In this document: piece by piece, positions 1 to 13,834 of the stretch
Layout of the letters: each line of letters begins with the position of its first letter
How positions within the stretch are numbered: position 1 is the first letter of the stretch
Origin: Sclerodactyla briareus
Taxonomy: Eukaryota; Echinodermata; Holothuroidea; Dendrochirotida; Sclerodactylidae
Direction: 5' to 3'
DNA: 64,000 nucleotides
Assembly (NCBI GenBank): GCA_026419785.1
Contig: JAODTK010004521.1
Coordinates: forward strand, 426,001-490,000
Notes under the pieces: generated by a model
Databases searched by the model: none
Told to the model about the DNA's origin: nothing
The model's input: the letters and a program-made list of their open reading frames with translations, nothing else
Program-made: the position numbers and the translations under genes

Positions 1-3000
1 TCCAGGCTACAGTCGGTAGCATCAATTGGCCATAGTAAATCGGCGACCCCTATGAATACTGAATCCCCCACCTTCCTCCACTCCTCCCACTAAAATCCTA
101 GCTACGCTACTGAAAGTACTCAACATTACTATTTCTGGCAATTTGAGTGACCTATTTCTCCGAAACTTGCTCAACGTTCATTCCAATCGATGATTGGCTC
201 CGTCTAGGTATCCCGGCCGAAATCATCACCCCATTTCAATTTCACACACTGTGTGTGCGTAGTTTACATATTTCACTTTGCTGATAAATATTAATGACTG
301 TTTACGCGTGACTTGTAAACTGCATGTCAGGTTCTTGGTATTTTATTTGAAATTCAAACATTGCTGACATTCTTTCCTGCGTAAAAATATAACGAGGCGT
401 AGATGCTGTGTGATATATCTATTTGCCTCTATCCGCAGAGGTGAACCTCAACTTCTTTCTTACTGGAATTGCACATCCATATTTTTGGCGAATTGGGCCC
501 CCCCGGCGTGTCTTTCGGCGATCTATATTATAGAAAGCAAGACATTTTCGGGGGAGGTGCGCTACACGCGCCAGGGAGTAGGCATCGAAGGATAGCAAAT
601 GAATAACAAGTAGTAAAGCTTGCTAAGGATGTGCGCAAGTTCAGGGGCAACACATCAGGAGGACATAAGAGTAATGCCATCAGGACATGCCTCAATAATG
701 CAACTATTGGTGTTTGCGACCTGGCGAGTGTGAAACAACGTTCACTAAAGCTGGCAAAGATGGAGGAGGATGAACATCTTTATCATAGTGGAATAGAAAG
801 AATAGCTCGCCAAAAAAAGTCTTAGCTTTAGAGGTGGCATAACGGACGCAAAGCCATCGAGGTTTTAGTATCGGCTTGTTTCACAGCAGTCAACCTCATG
901 ATCAGACTAGCTGGAAGAGAGGAGATTCGCCCATTGCCCAAGATAGTCCACGAGACCTTCCGGACACTCTAGGAGTCAGTACAATTAGGGTTTCGCGACC
1001 CACCACGGCGGCAAACATAATAAGACTTTGAACAATCTGAACAGGAGGAAGTGGGTACATGTGCGGTTTGTTGGTTATTTGTTAAGGATACTCTCTGTAT
1101 TAATGCAATAATACATAAACGCTCTGGCGGAAAGATCCTCACTGTTCTAAATTCCCAGGTTTGCTCCGATCGCGAACTTCTTTCACTGTCTTAAACTCCC
1201 TACTGTTCATAGAAAACTCGTCGCATAATTCAAACATGTTTAATCGAACCCTAAACAGACACCTAATGCTCTGATAAGTCTTCCATACATTCTTGTCTGT
1301 CTGCAGCTTCTTTCTTCTGCTATGTGTTTGGTTCATTCGTGTCGTTCTACGTTTCTGTAAGGTGAATCCCTACGAAAGCAGGGCATAGGCACTGAAGTGC
1401 CACCTTCCTTTTGGGATAATAGCAAAAGGCTGGCTCTTCCATAGCCCCCATCATTCAGTTTGTTTACTATGGGGTCCGGATAACCCCACACCCACTCACG
1501 CTCTCATGACCCAAGTGCAGAGAATGAATGGAGATGAGTATTTTAAGTAGAATGAATATGAGCACGTTGCTTCGTTTCACACACGTTGCATCATATTGCT
1601 TCTACGCGCTTCCTAGATTTTTTTGTCTTACGGGTGATGTATAGAGGGATTCTATTGCAGTTATTGTACTTCAAACTCGGAGTTGGAGATCTCACGCGTG
1701 TTGCACGATATAAAAAAAAAATCGTAATTTAGGAATAACTTATATCGTATACTCTCACCGCGTCACCAATTATCTGTTATTAATTGTTTTGTCTCTCTCA
1801 AGCTGGTACGGCTAGATTGATCAAGCCTCAACATATTTCCTTCGCAAAAAAGACCACATAACCACTCATTATATTGAACCTCCTCCGAAACAGACTGAGT
1901 CTCGAAGAAAACAAAACATCTCATTTAAAGAGAACAAGAGAACTGTCGAGGTGTACTAGCTATGATTTGGCCTTTTTTGTTCAAAATTTAACGTTACGGC
2001 AATAAACCGCGCACTTTCACAGAAATCATACATCATAATTGAAGTTCTACTAACTTTGCGACTGTCATATGCAAACTTGGAATTGATCGGCGGTCAACTT
2101 TCCTCCTTTCTACTTATGAATTACCTGCCACGCCTCATACTTCCAAAATCCTCACTCTACATTCAACACATTCAACCTCTCTCCAAGACCTTATCCGATT
2201 CTCGATACGCGCCTGGGTTTCGTCTTCTTTGTCAGGCCAAGCTTGCATGGCCGGCATGGGGTGTAATTAAAAATACAATTTCCGATGGAAGTTGATATTA
2301 CGGAGGAATGACTGTATAATGATGTGAGACGTCCATATAACTGGAACTCATGTTTAAAAGACGCATATTGCTCTATGAGGAGTCATTGTCAGTTGTCACT
2401 GCCTTCCCACACGGGATAATATGCAGCGAAATATTGAGAGTTAAACTTCGTGTCTGCTGGATGAGCGCGAGCAACCACCAGGGGTTTCAACAGTATTTTC
2501 TGTTCAGTTGTCGTGGAGGGCGGAGGGGGGGGGGGGGGGAGGGGTTGTTATAGGGAGCTGAGAGACAGAAAATAATTTCTTTAACATTACCAATGCCAGG
2601 CGGAACTTGCGGAAGACATGATACGAAGACATACCATACATAATACATTCAACATATATACATCATGTCCATGACAGGCACTTTTGGGGCAGAAAAATTT
2701 TTTAAGTTTATGAGAGACTACGAGATTACGCTATTACTTCTGTTAAAAATGCATGGGTGCAATACCTTCACTGCTCACGGTGGCTGTACGGTACATAATG
2801 AGGGCGGTGTAGGAGAGGGGAGGGGGGGGGTTGGCCCGATGACGAGAGTGGAGAGCGAAGCTTATTACTGGCAAAGATGGAGCGAATTTCAGTATAGAGT
2901 GATTTTTCTGGAGGAGGGGACCGAGGGATGTGGGAATGGATCTTAAAGGGTGCCCACCACCCCCTGGCCATTAAAGAGGGGCGGGTGAAGTGGGAGCGAA

Positions 3001-5390
3001 TGAAATTTTATTTTTCTTTTATTTCTTATCCATCCTCATTTGTCCTGTCAGACAAATATTCTGAATGTTTAGGTCACGTACGGTACACCTCCCCCGCCAA
3101 GTGTAACCTGCGCGCGCAAGTTGGTATTTTTTGGGACTTGTTAAATGGAAAAAAATGGTATTAGCTCAATAACTGAAGAATATATCTGGATCAAAGGGAT
3201 AACGTGTCCTTCCCAGCTGGTTATTCTCCCATAATCGTGAGTCTGTAAGAGGGCCATACTCTGGAGCCTATTGCATAAATCACTTGCTGGCTCACGATGA
3301 TGCGCGACCAGAAAACCGATCCGAAATTTACTCAAATTACCGAACTAATGAACGGTAGTTTTTGGATTTTATTTTCATAGTGACAAAGGACAACTGTTCT
3401 TCTCTCTACTAGAAATTCCTTGGTAGGAGAGGGTGAGCGATTGAAAGTAGCTGAGAAAATACGGCCCATGGCTTAGCTGCGATACCCCATTGGTCCCAAC
3501 GTTTTGATTCGCTGTCTTATGAAGCGAATTTTAAACCACCCTCTGCACCAGTGTAATGATAAGAAGAGGGACTTCTTTCTCTTCGGATCATTTCGAAATA
3601 GGATACTCATTGTGTATAGTTCCCTCTTCGATATAATCACTAGAATATCAATTAGAGGTATAGCCTACTTCCATGTTCATATTCAATAATTTTCATCACT
3701 CAGAAGATTTGCATAATTCGTCTATAACTGAACGATAAGAAGCGGAAGCGAGGAAGGAAGTGGTCGCAGAACAACCATTCGATTCCATACAGTGACGTTT
3801 CCTGAATAGAGTGCATAGTTTCCAGTAGTTTTTTAGTATGTCAGGTGGAATCGTTTCCATAAGTCTATGAATCTACTCGTCGCTCTGCTTGGTATTTTGA
3901 CTTCTAACGGAATGTATCCCCATATCCCCTAGCATGCCTTGTATTTTAAGCCATGTATATATTGATTCGTGGTATAGACGTATTTAAAGTGATAGGGCAG
4001 TGGACTGTTTTGAAAGCGATGGGGGAATGTGCGGCATCAAAGATTATCAATTCTACATGTAACTCATAGCAACTTACAGCTTTGCATACACGGGGACATG
4101 TTTTTTCTTCTTTATCTCCTTGAAATACATTAGTTACCATGTCACAGTGTTAATTGAAACACGGTGTTGATGACATTTAAATGGGACTAATTTGAAAAGT
4201 TTTCCAAAAAATATTTTTCATCAAACTGGCGACTGGAATGACGATTGGTTCCATAATAAATTATGACATGAGCCACAAGTCTCAAATCACAAGATTTCAA
4301 GTTGATACTAGTGGTTTTATTAGGAGTGTGAATTCGCAAGACATTACCAGCTCCCGCGAGATGTCTCATTTTGCTACGAATTTCGGCGGGCGGGCTCATT
4401 AAGTCATGTCTATGGACTGACGAATTCAATGATGACAACAAGCCAGGGGGAATTATTCATGGAACTAATATAATACAACTGCAGCTTGGAGATACCATGT
4501 GGATTACATCGTCTAGATGCAAACTAGATCTAAGGCGGCCCTATGTCCAAACCATTTAAATGTGATGTTCCCAAGGGGAGTTTCGGCCATCGCAGTTCGT
4601 GTTCATTATGCCGAAAATAGGTCGAGCCCCGCCTTTACCCGCTGATGTTAATTGAGAAGTATTATATTTTTGTATTCATTTGTTCCATCGTGTTGAAATA
4701 CCTTAATATTTCCGATCTGAAGTTCTGTTGCCTTTCTTGCACCAGAATATTAGAATAACCATCGAAACCTACAGCCTACTACAGCCCCCCCCCGAACAGA
4801 TGATTCTTTTCAGTGCACTCATGCGTGAATTTCAATGAAAACAGAAATATCTGCAGGATTGGCGATATGACATCAATCAGTTTGCGTGATTTGATTGCTT
4901 TTCGACCTGCACAATACACAGTCATGCTCTGTAATGGAAAATCTCTCTCTGTAATTGGAAAATCGTATAATGTCGTACTAGACGTAATGTTTTTTCTCTC
5001 GAGCTCCTATATTAAGCCATCCTTATCATTCAACCATGCCTTGTCCTTCACTGTTTGATAAAAGTTGAATTGTGCTGCAATGATTTTTTTATTTGCATAA
5101 ATTTTTCAAACTTCCCATCTTTCGAGGAGAAATCAACATTTCCTCCAACAACTGGAATGGCCTATAGTACATTGGTTGAGTTAGATTATGAATAAATTTA
5201 GCCGTTGTTTTCTGTGATAATTCTCTGGGCGAATGGCTCAGTTTAGACTGAATAGACCTCAGCGTTAGTACCTATTTTCGCCGATGAGTCCGTTAAGCAG
5301 TCACTCCAAGCAAACACTCCCCGTAATGACGTCGTCATTTGAACCCGAACAACGATCTAGTTAGCCTTTATGCCTGAGATCTCATTGTTA
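1..5390. other. No gene recognised; AT-rich spacer with G-runs
   Basis: I see no conserved protein motif, no convincing exon and no RNA gene here. Open frames are all under 100 codons and overlap on both strands, as expected by chance. There are two strong G-runs, near 2523-2542 and 2817-2830, of the kind found at the ends of old invertebrate repeats. The first 150 bases have the look of a repeat edge, but this could not be assigned to a family by eye. Confidence 0.6.
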
Positions 5391-5397
5391 GCTACAA

Positions 5398-5462
5398 AGC
5401 GCGGTGGTTTAGTGGTTCATGTGCAGTGCAGGCGAACATCTGGGCTGAATCCACTTTCAAGT
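5398..5462 (+). other. tRNA-like sequence, possible SINE head
   Basis: The stretch contains TGGTTTAGTGG, an exact fit to the polymerase III A box, and about 35 bases later GGGCTGAATCC, which matches 9 of 11 positions of the B box. A T-run follows directly, as at a polymerase III stop. The cloverleaf stems do not pair well, so this is more likely a decayed tRNA-derived SINE or tRNA relic than a working tRNA gene. Confidence 0.3.
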
Positions 5463-5464
5463 TT

Positions 5465-7490
5465 TTTTTTCACTTCATCACAGAAACTCGCCGACTGACC
5501 TTAAGACGTAAATCCTATTTTTGTACATTTTCAATATACCGATGGCAGTCATTCTAAGTAATATAGTTTAGCACGCCCCTCATATTCTTTTTTTTAAAGC
5601 TAATTCACAACGGGGTAACCGCTCTACGCGAACCGCAGTATCTTACGATCGAATAGGTGAAGAACAGCTGCAGTCCTTTGGATAACACCGCTTAATAGGT
5701 GGGAGAATGGAAACTGTTCTATGCCTAGATCCACCCGACCCCACCCCATGTCAATACTAAGGTTTTCCTATGTGAGTTATTGGCATTCAATTTTGGACAA
5801 TAAGAAGATGAATTCGGGAGAATCCCAATTGCACACTACCGCTGAACGTCACACATGGACAACTAAGGAAATTATGTTATGTTTTGTTATGTATTTAATA
5901 TTTTCCATTTGTTGAATAAGGTAACATTTAACAGAAGTTCTTTGTCTTCTCTCCCCAAAGGGCCATCAACACCTCCCAAACCACTACACACGCAATCCTC
6001 CCCTTGGCAATACTTTCAATGAACTTAATGTTTGAATTCAATGGGGAAGAAAACAACAAAGAATAGTTTGCAGGGTTGTGCAAGTATGACATTGATTATC
6101 TTTGCATGATGGGATGCATTTCGAAGGGTCTTGTCGCAATACACATGCTTCACATACACAAACTTCACAATGACGCATAACTCCGTGACCTTTCCGATTT
6201 AAAACTGACGCATCAAGTTTTTAACCAGCTATTAAATTAGCCCCTGTATGAATCATCCTGCAGCTGTTCTTTAATGTCAATTACGTATGTCATGGTTTTA
6301 TTACTCGACTCCCGAATGAGGATCATTCCCATGGCTATATAGCCCCTGGTATTAGTGCGCTGATAAAACAACGAGAAAATGAAGTCACATGAAGTTCCTA
6401 ATTTTTTCCTTCAGAGTTTGCGCCAACAGAAGGGACGAGATAATTGAGTGGAGTAGTTGTTTAAGAACAGCGCGGTTTTAATGGGCAAACCGGTTCCGAT
6501 GACCGAATCGACATTAACGCAGAATCAAAGTAATTGGAAGTCTTACTTATGAAAGTAATAACTGTCTGCAGTCCCATTTATATATTCATGACTTCATCCC
6601 CCTCCGACTTATATAATCTTCTGTGGCGTTTCGCCCAATTGCAGCTTTTTAGACATTCCAATCTTAATGTCATTTTCACCATGGGGCTCCGCTTTTGTCA
6701 ACATGACAACATGACATTGGAGCTAAAATTTACAAATCCCCATGTTTTTCTATTTTGAAGGTAACCCCATGAAACTCTCCAGATATTACGCAATTCTCAA
6801 GTGACTCCTCCTCAAGAGGACAATTCGCAAAACCAACAAAGTTGATACGTTAATCCTGTTTCCGAATTGGTGTGTGCATCTTGGCAGGTATGGGGTTGTG
6901 AAGTGACTGTGTGAAACATTTTACTGGCGGTGGAGCCTAAGAAATAGTATCGAGTGAAAGGAACAGTTGTACGGCGAGCACTTCTGTGACTGAAGTTCAC
7001 AGTTAATCGAATTGTTTTTGTTATGCATTTTTCAATGAATGCGATTTGTCTTTGCTTCAAATTGTTAGCTTATGTTAAACATATCGTACGTAACCATTAG
7101 CAAGCAGGCATTATTGATGTCAATGTCACTGTCAGGCCGTACAAAATGACTATTACCATACTCTAGATTTCCTCCCTGCTGAGTTACATATTCCTATGCC
7201 TCTTATGCGTGGGATAATCGATTCACCGGTAATCACACTCCGCTTCCAATCGCCCTGTAACTCTCGGGCCAATTCCCACGAAAACGGTAGAAGCGATCAT
7301 CTGCAGGAAGCTCTTAATTTTCTGGTAATTCACAGCTGTTACAGCGATTGCACCGATGGATTTTGTAGTTTATAATAGCCAAATGTTCTTGATGCTAACA
7401 GAGATTAGTCTTGAGAAGCTTCTTGAAACTGTAAACGATTGGAGAAGACTTGATATCAGCGAGCAACCTGTCCCATATACCGACAGCGGA
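5465..7490. other. No gene recognised
   Basis: Only short overlapping frames are present. No domain motif, splice-framed exon or repeat family was recognised. Confidence 0.55.
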
Positions 7491-7499
7491 ACATTGGAC

Positions 7500-8450
7500 T
7501 AATGTCGGGCAGAGTCCGACGGTGGTGGCGGATTGAAGATCTCAAACATACGGATGGAAAGTACTGTACAGGGACACAGAAAGAAATGCTGGAGCAAAGT
7601 TGTTCAATAATTCTCAGGTCTCAGGTCTAGGGTGACAGGGGAGAGATTTTAAGAGAGGATTTGTTTGAAAATTGATAAGTTGGCGAAGGTCGGTAACGTG
7701 ACTGTTGAAACTCATGGTAAAATTGAAGATAAAACAGAAGAGCCCAAAGTTATGGTTATACCATGGCATTCGAGTCCTCACAGGCCATAGACATGTTGAG
7801 GCAGGAGCCAGTTCGTGACTCACCTCCGTAGTAATGGAGACGTAACAATAGAACAAACCGTTCGACGGTCTTGATGGAAGGCACATTGGAAGGGTGTGAG
7901 CCGTGAGAGGTGGGTAGACCGCCGATTTTTTTTAAAATCAATTTCGTAATAGTTTCCGTTTCCTTGACAAATGCGCCGAGGTTGCAAAACATGTTGGTTG
8001 AAACGAATATGTTCTAATGGACTCATGGTTCTCATGTGACACCAACTTACGAGCTCATCATCCGAGCAGAACAAGAGTCTGTTGCATGACCGTGATGTTG
8101 GGTTGGTAATGTCACAAGCTATAGCATATATCAGCGGATATATTTGAGGCTTAGCGTTTCACTAGCTGTTTCATATCCCAGCTAATGTCCACGTCGCCAG
8201 CTGGTAGCAACATAAGATAAGATGCTGAGATCATCGACAAGCTTATCAAACTCATCCAGGAAATGTGAGATTCGACACAGTCTGTAGCAGACGACGGCAG
8301 AAGAAACAGAGCAACGTGTTTAGCATCGTCAGTGATGGGAATACTATCCAGAGGCGTTCAGTAGAGGGTGTTGAAGCTGTTATTTAGCAAATATTGCAGC
8401 AGCATGTGTCCAGGGAGCCCATTAATTGTACTTATTGGCAAATAGGGAGG
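7500..8450 (-). mobile_element. LINE remnant (endonuclease part), L2/CR1-like
   Basis: Read on the minus strand, short pieces resemble the apurinic endonuclease region of L2/CR1-type non-LTR retrotransposons. FLDEFDKLVDDLSIL (about 8235-8280) is followed by AGDVDISWD, corresponding to the family GDFNIHWD motif. Some 100 bases on, VTLPTQHHGH and then LFCSDDELV match the family block PTHxxGHTLDL near the end of the endonuclease. The pieces lie in more than one frame with stops between them, so the copy is dead. No reverse transcriptase follows clearly below 7600. The assignment rests on motif order, and the subfamily is uncertain. Confidence 0.45.
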
Positions 8451-8454
8451 GTGT

Positions 8455-11400
8455 TGTCATTTATGAGGTCACTTTTCTTAGTTCCAGTCACAACCCCCTC
8501 CCCCCCTCCGCCCTAGACGGATCTCTCGTTACGCGCCTGTTACTATCAAAGTAGGTTGTGCGGTGTTCTGCTCTGACCTGGCATAGCCTCAAGGAGTTTG
8601 TAGAAGGCAAATCAGAATTTTAGTACTTCCAAATTCTCCCTGTTTCTGTAACCTGGTGGTTCTTTGGCAAGTTGTGCTGGTTCCCCGAGCAAAAATTTTC
8701 CAGGAACTAACTCTAATTAGGAATTCCCCATCAATGCACATCCTCTCTCCCAATTCCAGTGAGACCATGATTCCTCAAATACTGAGCTGATCGTGTTAAA
8801 TTTACGAGGTTCATGTTACTGACAATCATCATTTTCAGCTGATTTATCTCCTACGGCCTTCCTCGCACACTCAATAAATTAGATTTGAAATTAGAGAGAG
8901 TACCATCATTGATCACGGATGAGAGAAATATCACTGAAATAATAATCAAGGGTCTAAATCGTGGTCTCGAACTCTCCTTGTCTTCACAAATTTACAGGTC
9001 TCGCTTCCCGCCTCTCGTTATCTACATAACCTACATTTGGGTCTCCATAGCTCTCACGCACACGAACATTTTTTGTCTCTATCATCAACTAACCAACCAA
9101 CCAACCAACCAAACCTGAGTTTTTCGCCTTGCAGGACTTGAGTGGGTTCATTTGATGTTTGTACTAATTCACTGGAATGTCCAAGTAATTGAAGTAATAA
9201 CGAGCTCAATGTCTGCCAGTTACGTTTATATTCATGACATTTATCCATATAGATTAGTCTTCCTTGACGTTCCTTGTTACTCCAGCCATCCAAACCTTGA
9301 AGTGTATTCACCTGGGCTCCAGTTGTTAATTAATCAAAAATGACAACTTGAATCATGAACAAAATAGAATATAGAAGTTCCCAAGCGCATCCAATTTGAA
9401 AGCTAATCCAACGAAACTCTTCAATATATCACGCCAATTTCCAAGCAACCTCCTATGTAGAGAGGAACCTGCTTTTGAGAGCGAAAAACGGAGAGAACCG
9501 ACAATGTTGTAAATGATGAATCTTAAACCGCATTGTATGCAACTGGGCACTGGCAGGTATGATTACTCACTGTAGTAAGAGACATATTCACTGGCCTGCT
9601 GGCGGTGGGACTCGAGGGAAGTGATTGTAGTAGGAGGAACAGAATATGACAGTTAACTGGAATTGGCTTTCATGCGTTCTCCTAAATGAATATTGGTGAT
9701 TTATTATTTATTTCAATATAGTTTTTGTTGTGTGGATATGGACTCGTACGTAACAATGAAGCAGAATACACAATGGATGTCAGATGGGTCAGCGCGTCCC
9801 ATGACAACAGAACAATGATATCAATCATGTAGCAACCTCTTAGTTGATATGCTTATATGACACGTGACAATTTGGTTTCTTCCCTAGGCGAACCCCCTTC
9901 TCCCAGCTAAAGTAAAAAAAAAATGGGCGTTTCTCAACGCGAGACAGGGAATGCCGATAGTTTGGATGTAGTTCTGTCTGTTTGTGTTCTGTTTGTGGCG
10001 TGTACCGAGGGTTGTTTTGATCTGTGTCATAGTCCTGACGAGTCACAGGAGGAACCACTCCCGACTTATCCTTAATTCTCGGGTCTTTCGATTTGACAAA
10101 CTGCTGTCGATAGATCCGGTGCGGTGGCGTCCTAATTGCTTGGAAGGATTTCCGCTGTAGAGAGAAATCTGTCGCACCCTAACGCATGCTCTTCTGAAAC
10201 TCCAATCCTGTTTTCACAACGTTACAGGACAGATTTGACATATCCAGGTCGCCGTGAAACGGGTTAGTGACTATTGTGTCTATTTTATGAAGCATACTTC
10301 GAACTATAGGCTACCATTGGGATCAACCTCGTTTTTCGTCATATCTATAACGAATATACCAACAGTTCAGCATGTCATCAGTTTCTTGGATCCCACGCTG
10401 ATAAACCTCATGTCACAAATCACACACACACACACACACACAAACGCAGGACACATGTGCGTCTCTGCATAGAGATTATCCTATCAAAACTGCCATGCAC
10501 CTCTCCTCGGGCAAACAATTCTTGCCCATTCTTTTCTATTCTTTCAGGTACAATGGGTATTTAAATATGATTATCGGTATGTTCTGTTCATTACATCACA
10601 TCACATCCTCTTTTCACAAGTGTTAGTTGGAACGCAATCTGAGGCATGACCATGGAACTGGAAACCTTGGCTTCGATCAAGGAAATGTTGTTCCCTGAAT
10701 AATGCCCCAGTGCACATACGTCACTGGGAGGGAGATATGTGTAATGGTCTGGACGTACACACCCCTGGACACACTAGTTCGCCTCTGCCGCTTGCAACGT
10801 CATTCACCAAAAGATGTGTACACTCATACTAGTTTATAGATTTGTCCCTTCCCCCAACAAACACCAATGCGGTAGGACAGGTACTGCACGAGGCGGGATT
10901 CCATAGATGCGTATGCGTGTCCAGACTGGATGTGAAAAGCACATATTTACGGAAACGTACGCTTGTTTCAGAAGAGGAACACTGCAAGTTTATGCGAAGA
11001 GACCACAAAAATGCAGAAGTTCATGCATATTTTCGTTGATTGGCTTTTCAAGATATCATACCATAGAATACATTTGCGGTGATAGCGCATCTGTATTGGG
11101 CTGTGCAACTCTCCACTCCTGTGAGCATTCATCTAGATGATGTATTATTTCCGACTGGGCCTTTGCTGCGCATCACCTAAATGTTTAGTAGGCCTAGGCC
11201 GGTTGCCATCTCCCATCTGGTGTTGTGTGTGCATCTGCTAACGACGGGGCATCTGCCAGCCTACCCAGAGTACAAAAACACGTGGTCCATTCGAAGGAAT
11301 ATCGATAACAAACACTGAATGTTTTTACACGTAATTATACAAATATGGTACTATCCAGTTTAATTCCAAGAATCGCAAACCAATACATTTCATTACTTGC

Positions 11401-12635
11401 ATTACTACATGCCTCCGGTTCGAATAGCGCCTTTCGATAGTTAGCAATTAGGCACTCTACTGACAGACGGTGAATTATTATTTCGGAAACTCGCTCGACT
11501 GTACGAATATCCTTCATGGTTAGTACATCCTAAATAGGAAATGGAGGATACAAATCCTTCCAAGCGATACAAAAGGAAAATAACACGAGTCAAGATATCA
11601 AGTACGTTCAGCAATTAGATACGGTAATTGACAGAAAGTTGCTGAATGATAATGATTTTATACCTACTATATACATTGCGCCAGGACTCGAGTACAAAAA
11701 ACTACCATAATTTGGGGGAAAAATAAGCACAGCTTTAACAGAGGTGAGACAAAAATATTTTTGACAAGTTGACTAGAACATGCCCCAAGGTTTTTTATAC
11801 TTCCAATAGAGGTTTATTGCAAATTCTAGCAAAATGTGTGTCTTTCCTCTTCCAGTTGGAAGTGTAATGTACGCCTGTAAGCACTCAGAACACCCGTTCA
11901 ATTTTTTTTTTTAATTCAATTCTATAGATTGCAATAGATAGTGTATACAAATAGCTTAGCTATTCGTTACCGATGGGCTTACTTCGTCGTACATGTTCAG
12001 CTACAATCCTCGCCAATAAAAAAACAATGGGACACCCCCGCACCCACGTAAAATGTTGGCCTTCGGGACGCGTCCTGTATCCAACATTAAAATGGGAGTG
12101 GGGGTCTTTTCACCGGGGATTTCACCGGGGATGTGAACATGATGGTCCGGTCTACTCGTTTGACTGGAATTGTACCATCATTTTTGGCGAGGATTGTAGC
12201 CCCAGCAACCAACGAGTGAGGCTCCTTCTCAAAATTGACGCAGGTAGGCTATGTAGCCACTAGAGATGAACAATGACTCTATGGTGAGCTATTTCTACGT
12301 GCGAGGACTGTAACACCAACTTCCCGCATCCGCCGCCCTACCTATTAAGCATACACGAAGAAATGTTCCCCGCACCCGTTTTGAAAGGCGATTGCACTCC
12401 TTGCGTTGATACTACACGTACACATATTGTCGCTTTTCACATCCACACGTTGCCTACCTCTGTTCGCTCCGCAGCCTCCGCGGTTAGAATAACAACCAGA
12501 AAGCCAAAAGGCTAAGTGATTCCTTGACTCTTTCTGGACAACCTATAGCTAGACACAAGGACAAATGGGAGATTGTACCATCTCTTTGATGGGAAACTAA
12601 CATCTGTCAAATTCCCCATTTTTTCCAACCAACCG
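8455..12635. other. No gene recognised; two short microsatellites
   Basis: The stretch holds a (CCAA)n run near 9090-9113 and a (CA)n run near 10421-10442. The open frames are short and show no family resemblance. The C/G-rich sequence near 8485-8525 looks like a repeat end, but no partner end was found. Confidence 0.55.
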
Positions 12636-12639
12636 ATAG

Positions 12640-13175
12640 GGGTCCTATACTCTTGTTAAGATAGCTTACATACAATTCGGAGGATTTCAGACTTTGACCT
12701 CTGCAGGTGACCTCAAAACAGTAGGGTTCATGAACTCATCATCGGGAACACACATACCAAGTAGAGCTTCATCCATTCAGGTGGGGTCGAGTTATCATGT
12801 TCACAAGCCATAATTGGCCAAAATATTGACTTTTCCCATATTTTTCATTTTTCGACCAAATTCACCCCTGACCTATACCAAAACAATAGGGTTTCATGTC
12901 GCCCCATAGGAAAGCGACACAACCTATTTGGACAACGATCAGACCACCAGTATGACGGATTGACTTATGGTGACCTCAGACGTTCTCTGACCTGACCCCA
13001 AGACAACAGGGTTCATGTACTCTCCATGGGGAACACACACACTAGGTATGAACTCCATCCATTCAGGTGGGGTCGAGTTATCGTGTTCACAAGTCAGCGT
13101 TACATACACAAACATACATAAACACAAACTGTCATGACTGTATAGATTCCTCTGACTTCGTCAAGGAATAAAAAC
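12640..13175 (+). repeat. Dispersed tandem-subrepeat family, tail portion
   Basis: The block contains two subunits of roughly 270-300 bases. Each carries a phrase like 'gggttcatg-actc-tc', then 'catccattcaggtggggtcg' and 'agttatc-tgttcacaag'. Spacers are rich in TGACCT / AGGTCA half-sites. It ends in a tail with 'catgactg-atagatt' and 'aaggaataaaaa', which recurs at the end of the 45.3-46.4 kb copy; a partial form occurs near 33.55 kb. No coding capacity is seen, so it is probably a non-autonomous element or a dispersed satellite. Confidence 0.6.
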
Positions 13176-13323
13176 TGTCGGTTGCTGGCACATTGTTACA
13201 CATACCAAATGCTATTGCTTGTCGGTTGTAGCTAGTACGGGGACGTTTTTCTCTTCGAATAGTTTCATACACTTTCCAGCATTTCCTTCAGTTGAGAATT
13301 ATTATTTCATCATTATATCAATA

Positions 13324-13353
<30 letters not shown>
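13324..13353. repeat. (ATT)n microsatellite
   Basis: About ten tandem ATT triplets. They account for the tyrosine run in the open frame that crosses them. Confidence 0.9.
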
Positions 13354-13354
<1 letters not shown>

Positions 13355-13489
13355 AAAGGTGGTGTCAGAATGTTATATCTCTGACACTTGCGCAGGCCAG
13401 GAAGTAGACCCATTGCAAATATCACCTCAAAAGCTAAGAACTTTCACAGGTCATACCCTCTGAGACGTCCAGTCGCCATAAAGTTTAAC

Positions 13490-13549
13490 CGAGTGATTGG
13501 CACAGTTGGTAGAGCGTCGGCCTTCCACCCGGTAGCACATGTACATGTG
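13490..13549 (+). other. tRNA-like A box plus 16-bp palindrome
   Basis: TGGCACAGTTGGTAGAGCG has the D-arm and A-box shape of a tRNA and is followed by a TTCCA-containing loop, as in a glycine tRNA. No B box follows; instead there is a perfect palindrome, GCACATGTACATGTGC, at about 13534-13549. This fits a tRNA-derived SINE head or a decayed tRNA copy, not a working gene. Confidence 0.3.
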
Positions 13550-13653
13550 CCCTTCTCGCTGGACACTCAGCACGAGGGATTGGAGAAGAGACAAATGAGG
13601 GGTAGGCACTTTGCAAGATGCCGTCTGCGTGTGATCACCCCCACCCCCACATT

Positions 13654-13830
13654 AAGGTACCGTCAAAGAGGCATTGCATTATTTCGTGTACCTGGTGAGG
13701 GATTCGCAGCTATCAATATGTGCATATCCAGGTCTGCATCTTGATGGCCTACGAATGGGTCGATCCTCTGCTCGGCAATTATACCATGGAAAAAGTTTAT
13801 ATATAGCTCCATGGTTAATGCAGCTGTCAA
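13654..13830 (+). repeat. Head of the dispersed subrepeat family
   Basis: The sequence begins AAGGTACCGTCAAAGAGGC and matches the start of the copy at 45296 for about 150 bases, including 'ggattcgcagct' and 'gatcctctgc-cggcaat'. In the 45 kb copy this head forms a clear hairpin (AAGGTAATGCC with GGCATTGCCTT). Here the hairpin is partly eroded and the subrepeats that should follow are missing. Confidence 0.6.
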
Positions 13831-13834
13831 TCTA

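Noticed and set aside
5275-5310. Hammerhead-ribozyme-like phrase CCGATGAGTCCGTT
   Set aside because: The core needs CTGATGA, and here one conserved base differs. No GAAAC box or flanking stems follow at the right distance.
13219-13407. Tyrosine-rich frame
   Set aside because: Generated by the (ATT)n microsatellite.
13490-13549. Functional glycine tRNA
   Set aside because: The anticodon stem does not pair and there is no B box, so it is listed only as tRNA-like.
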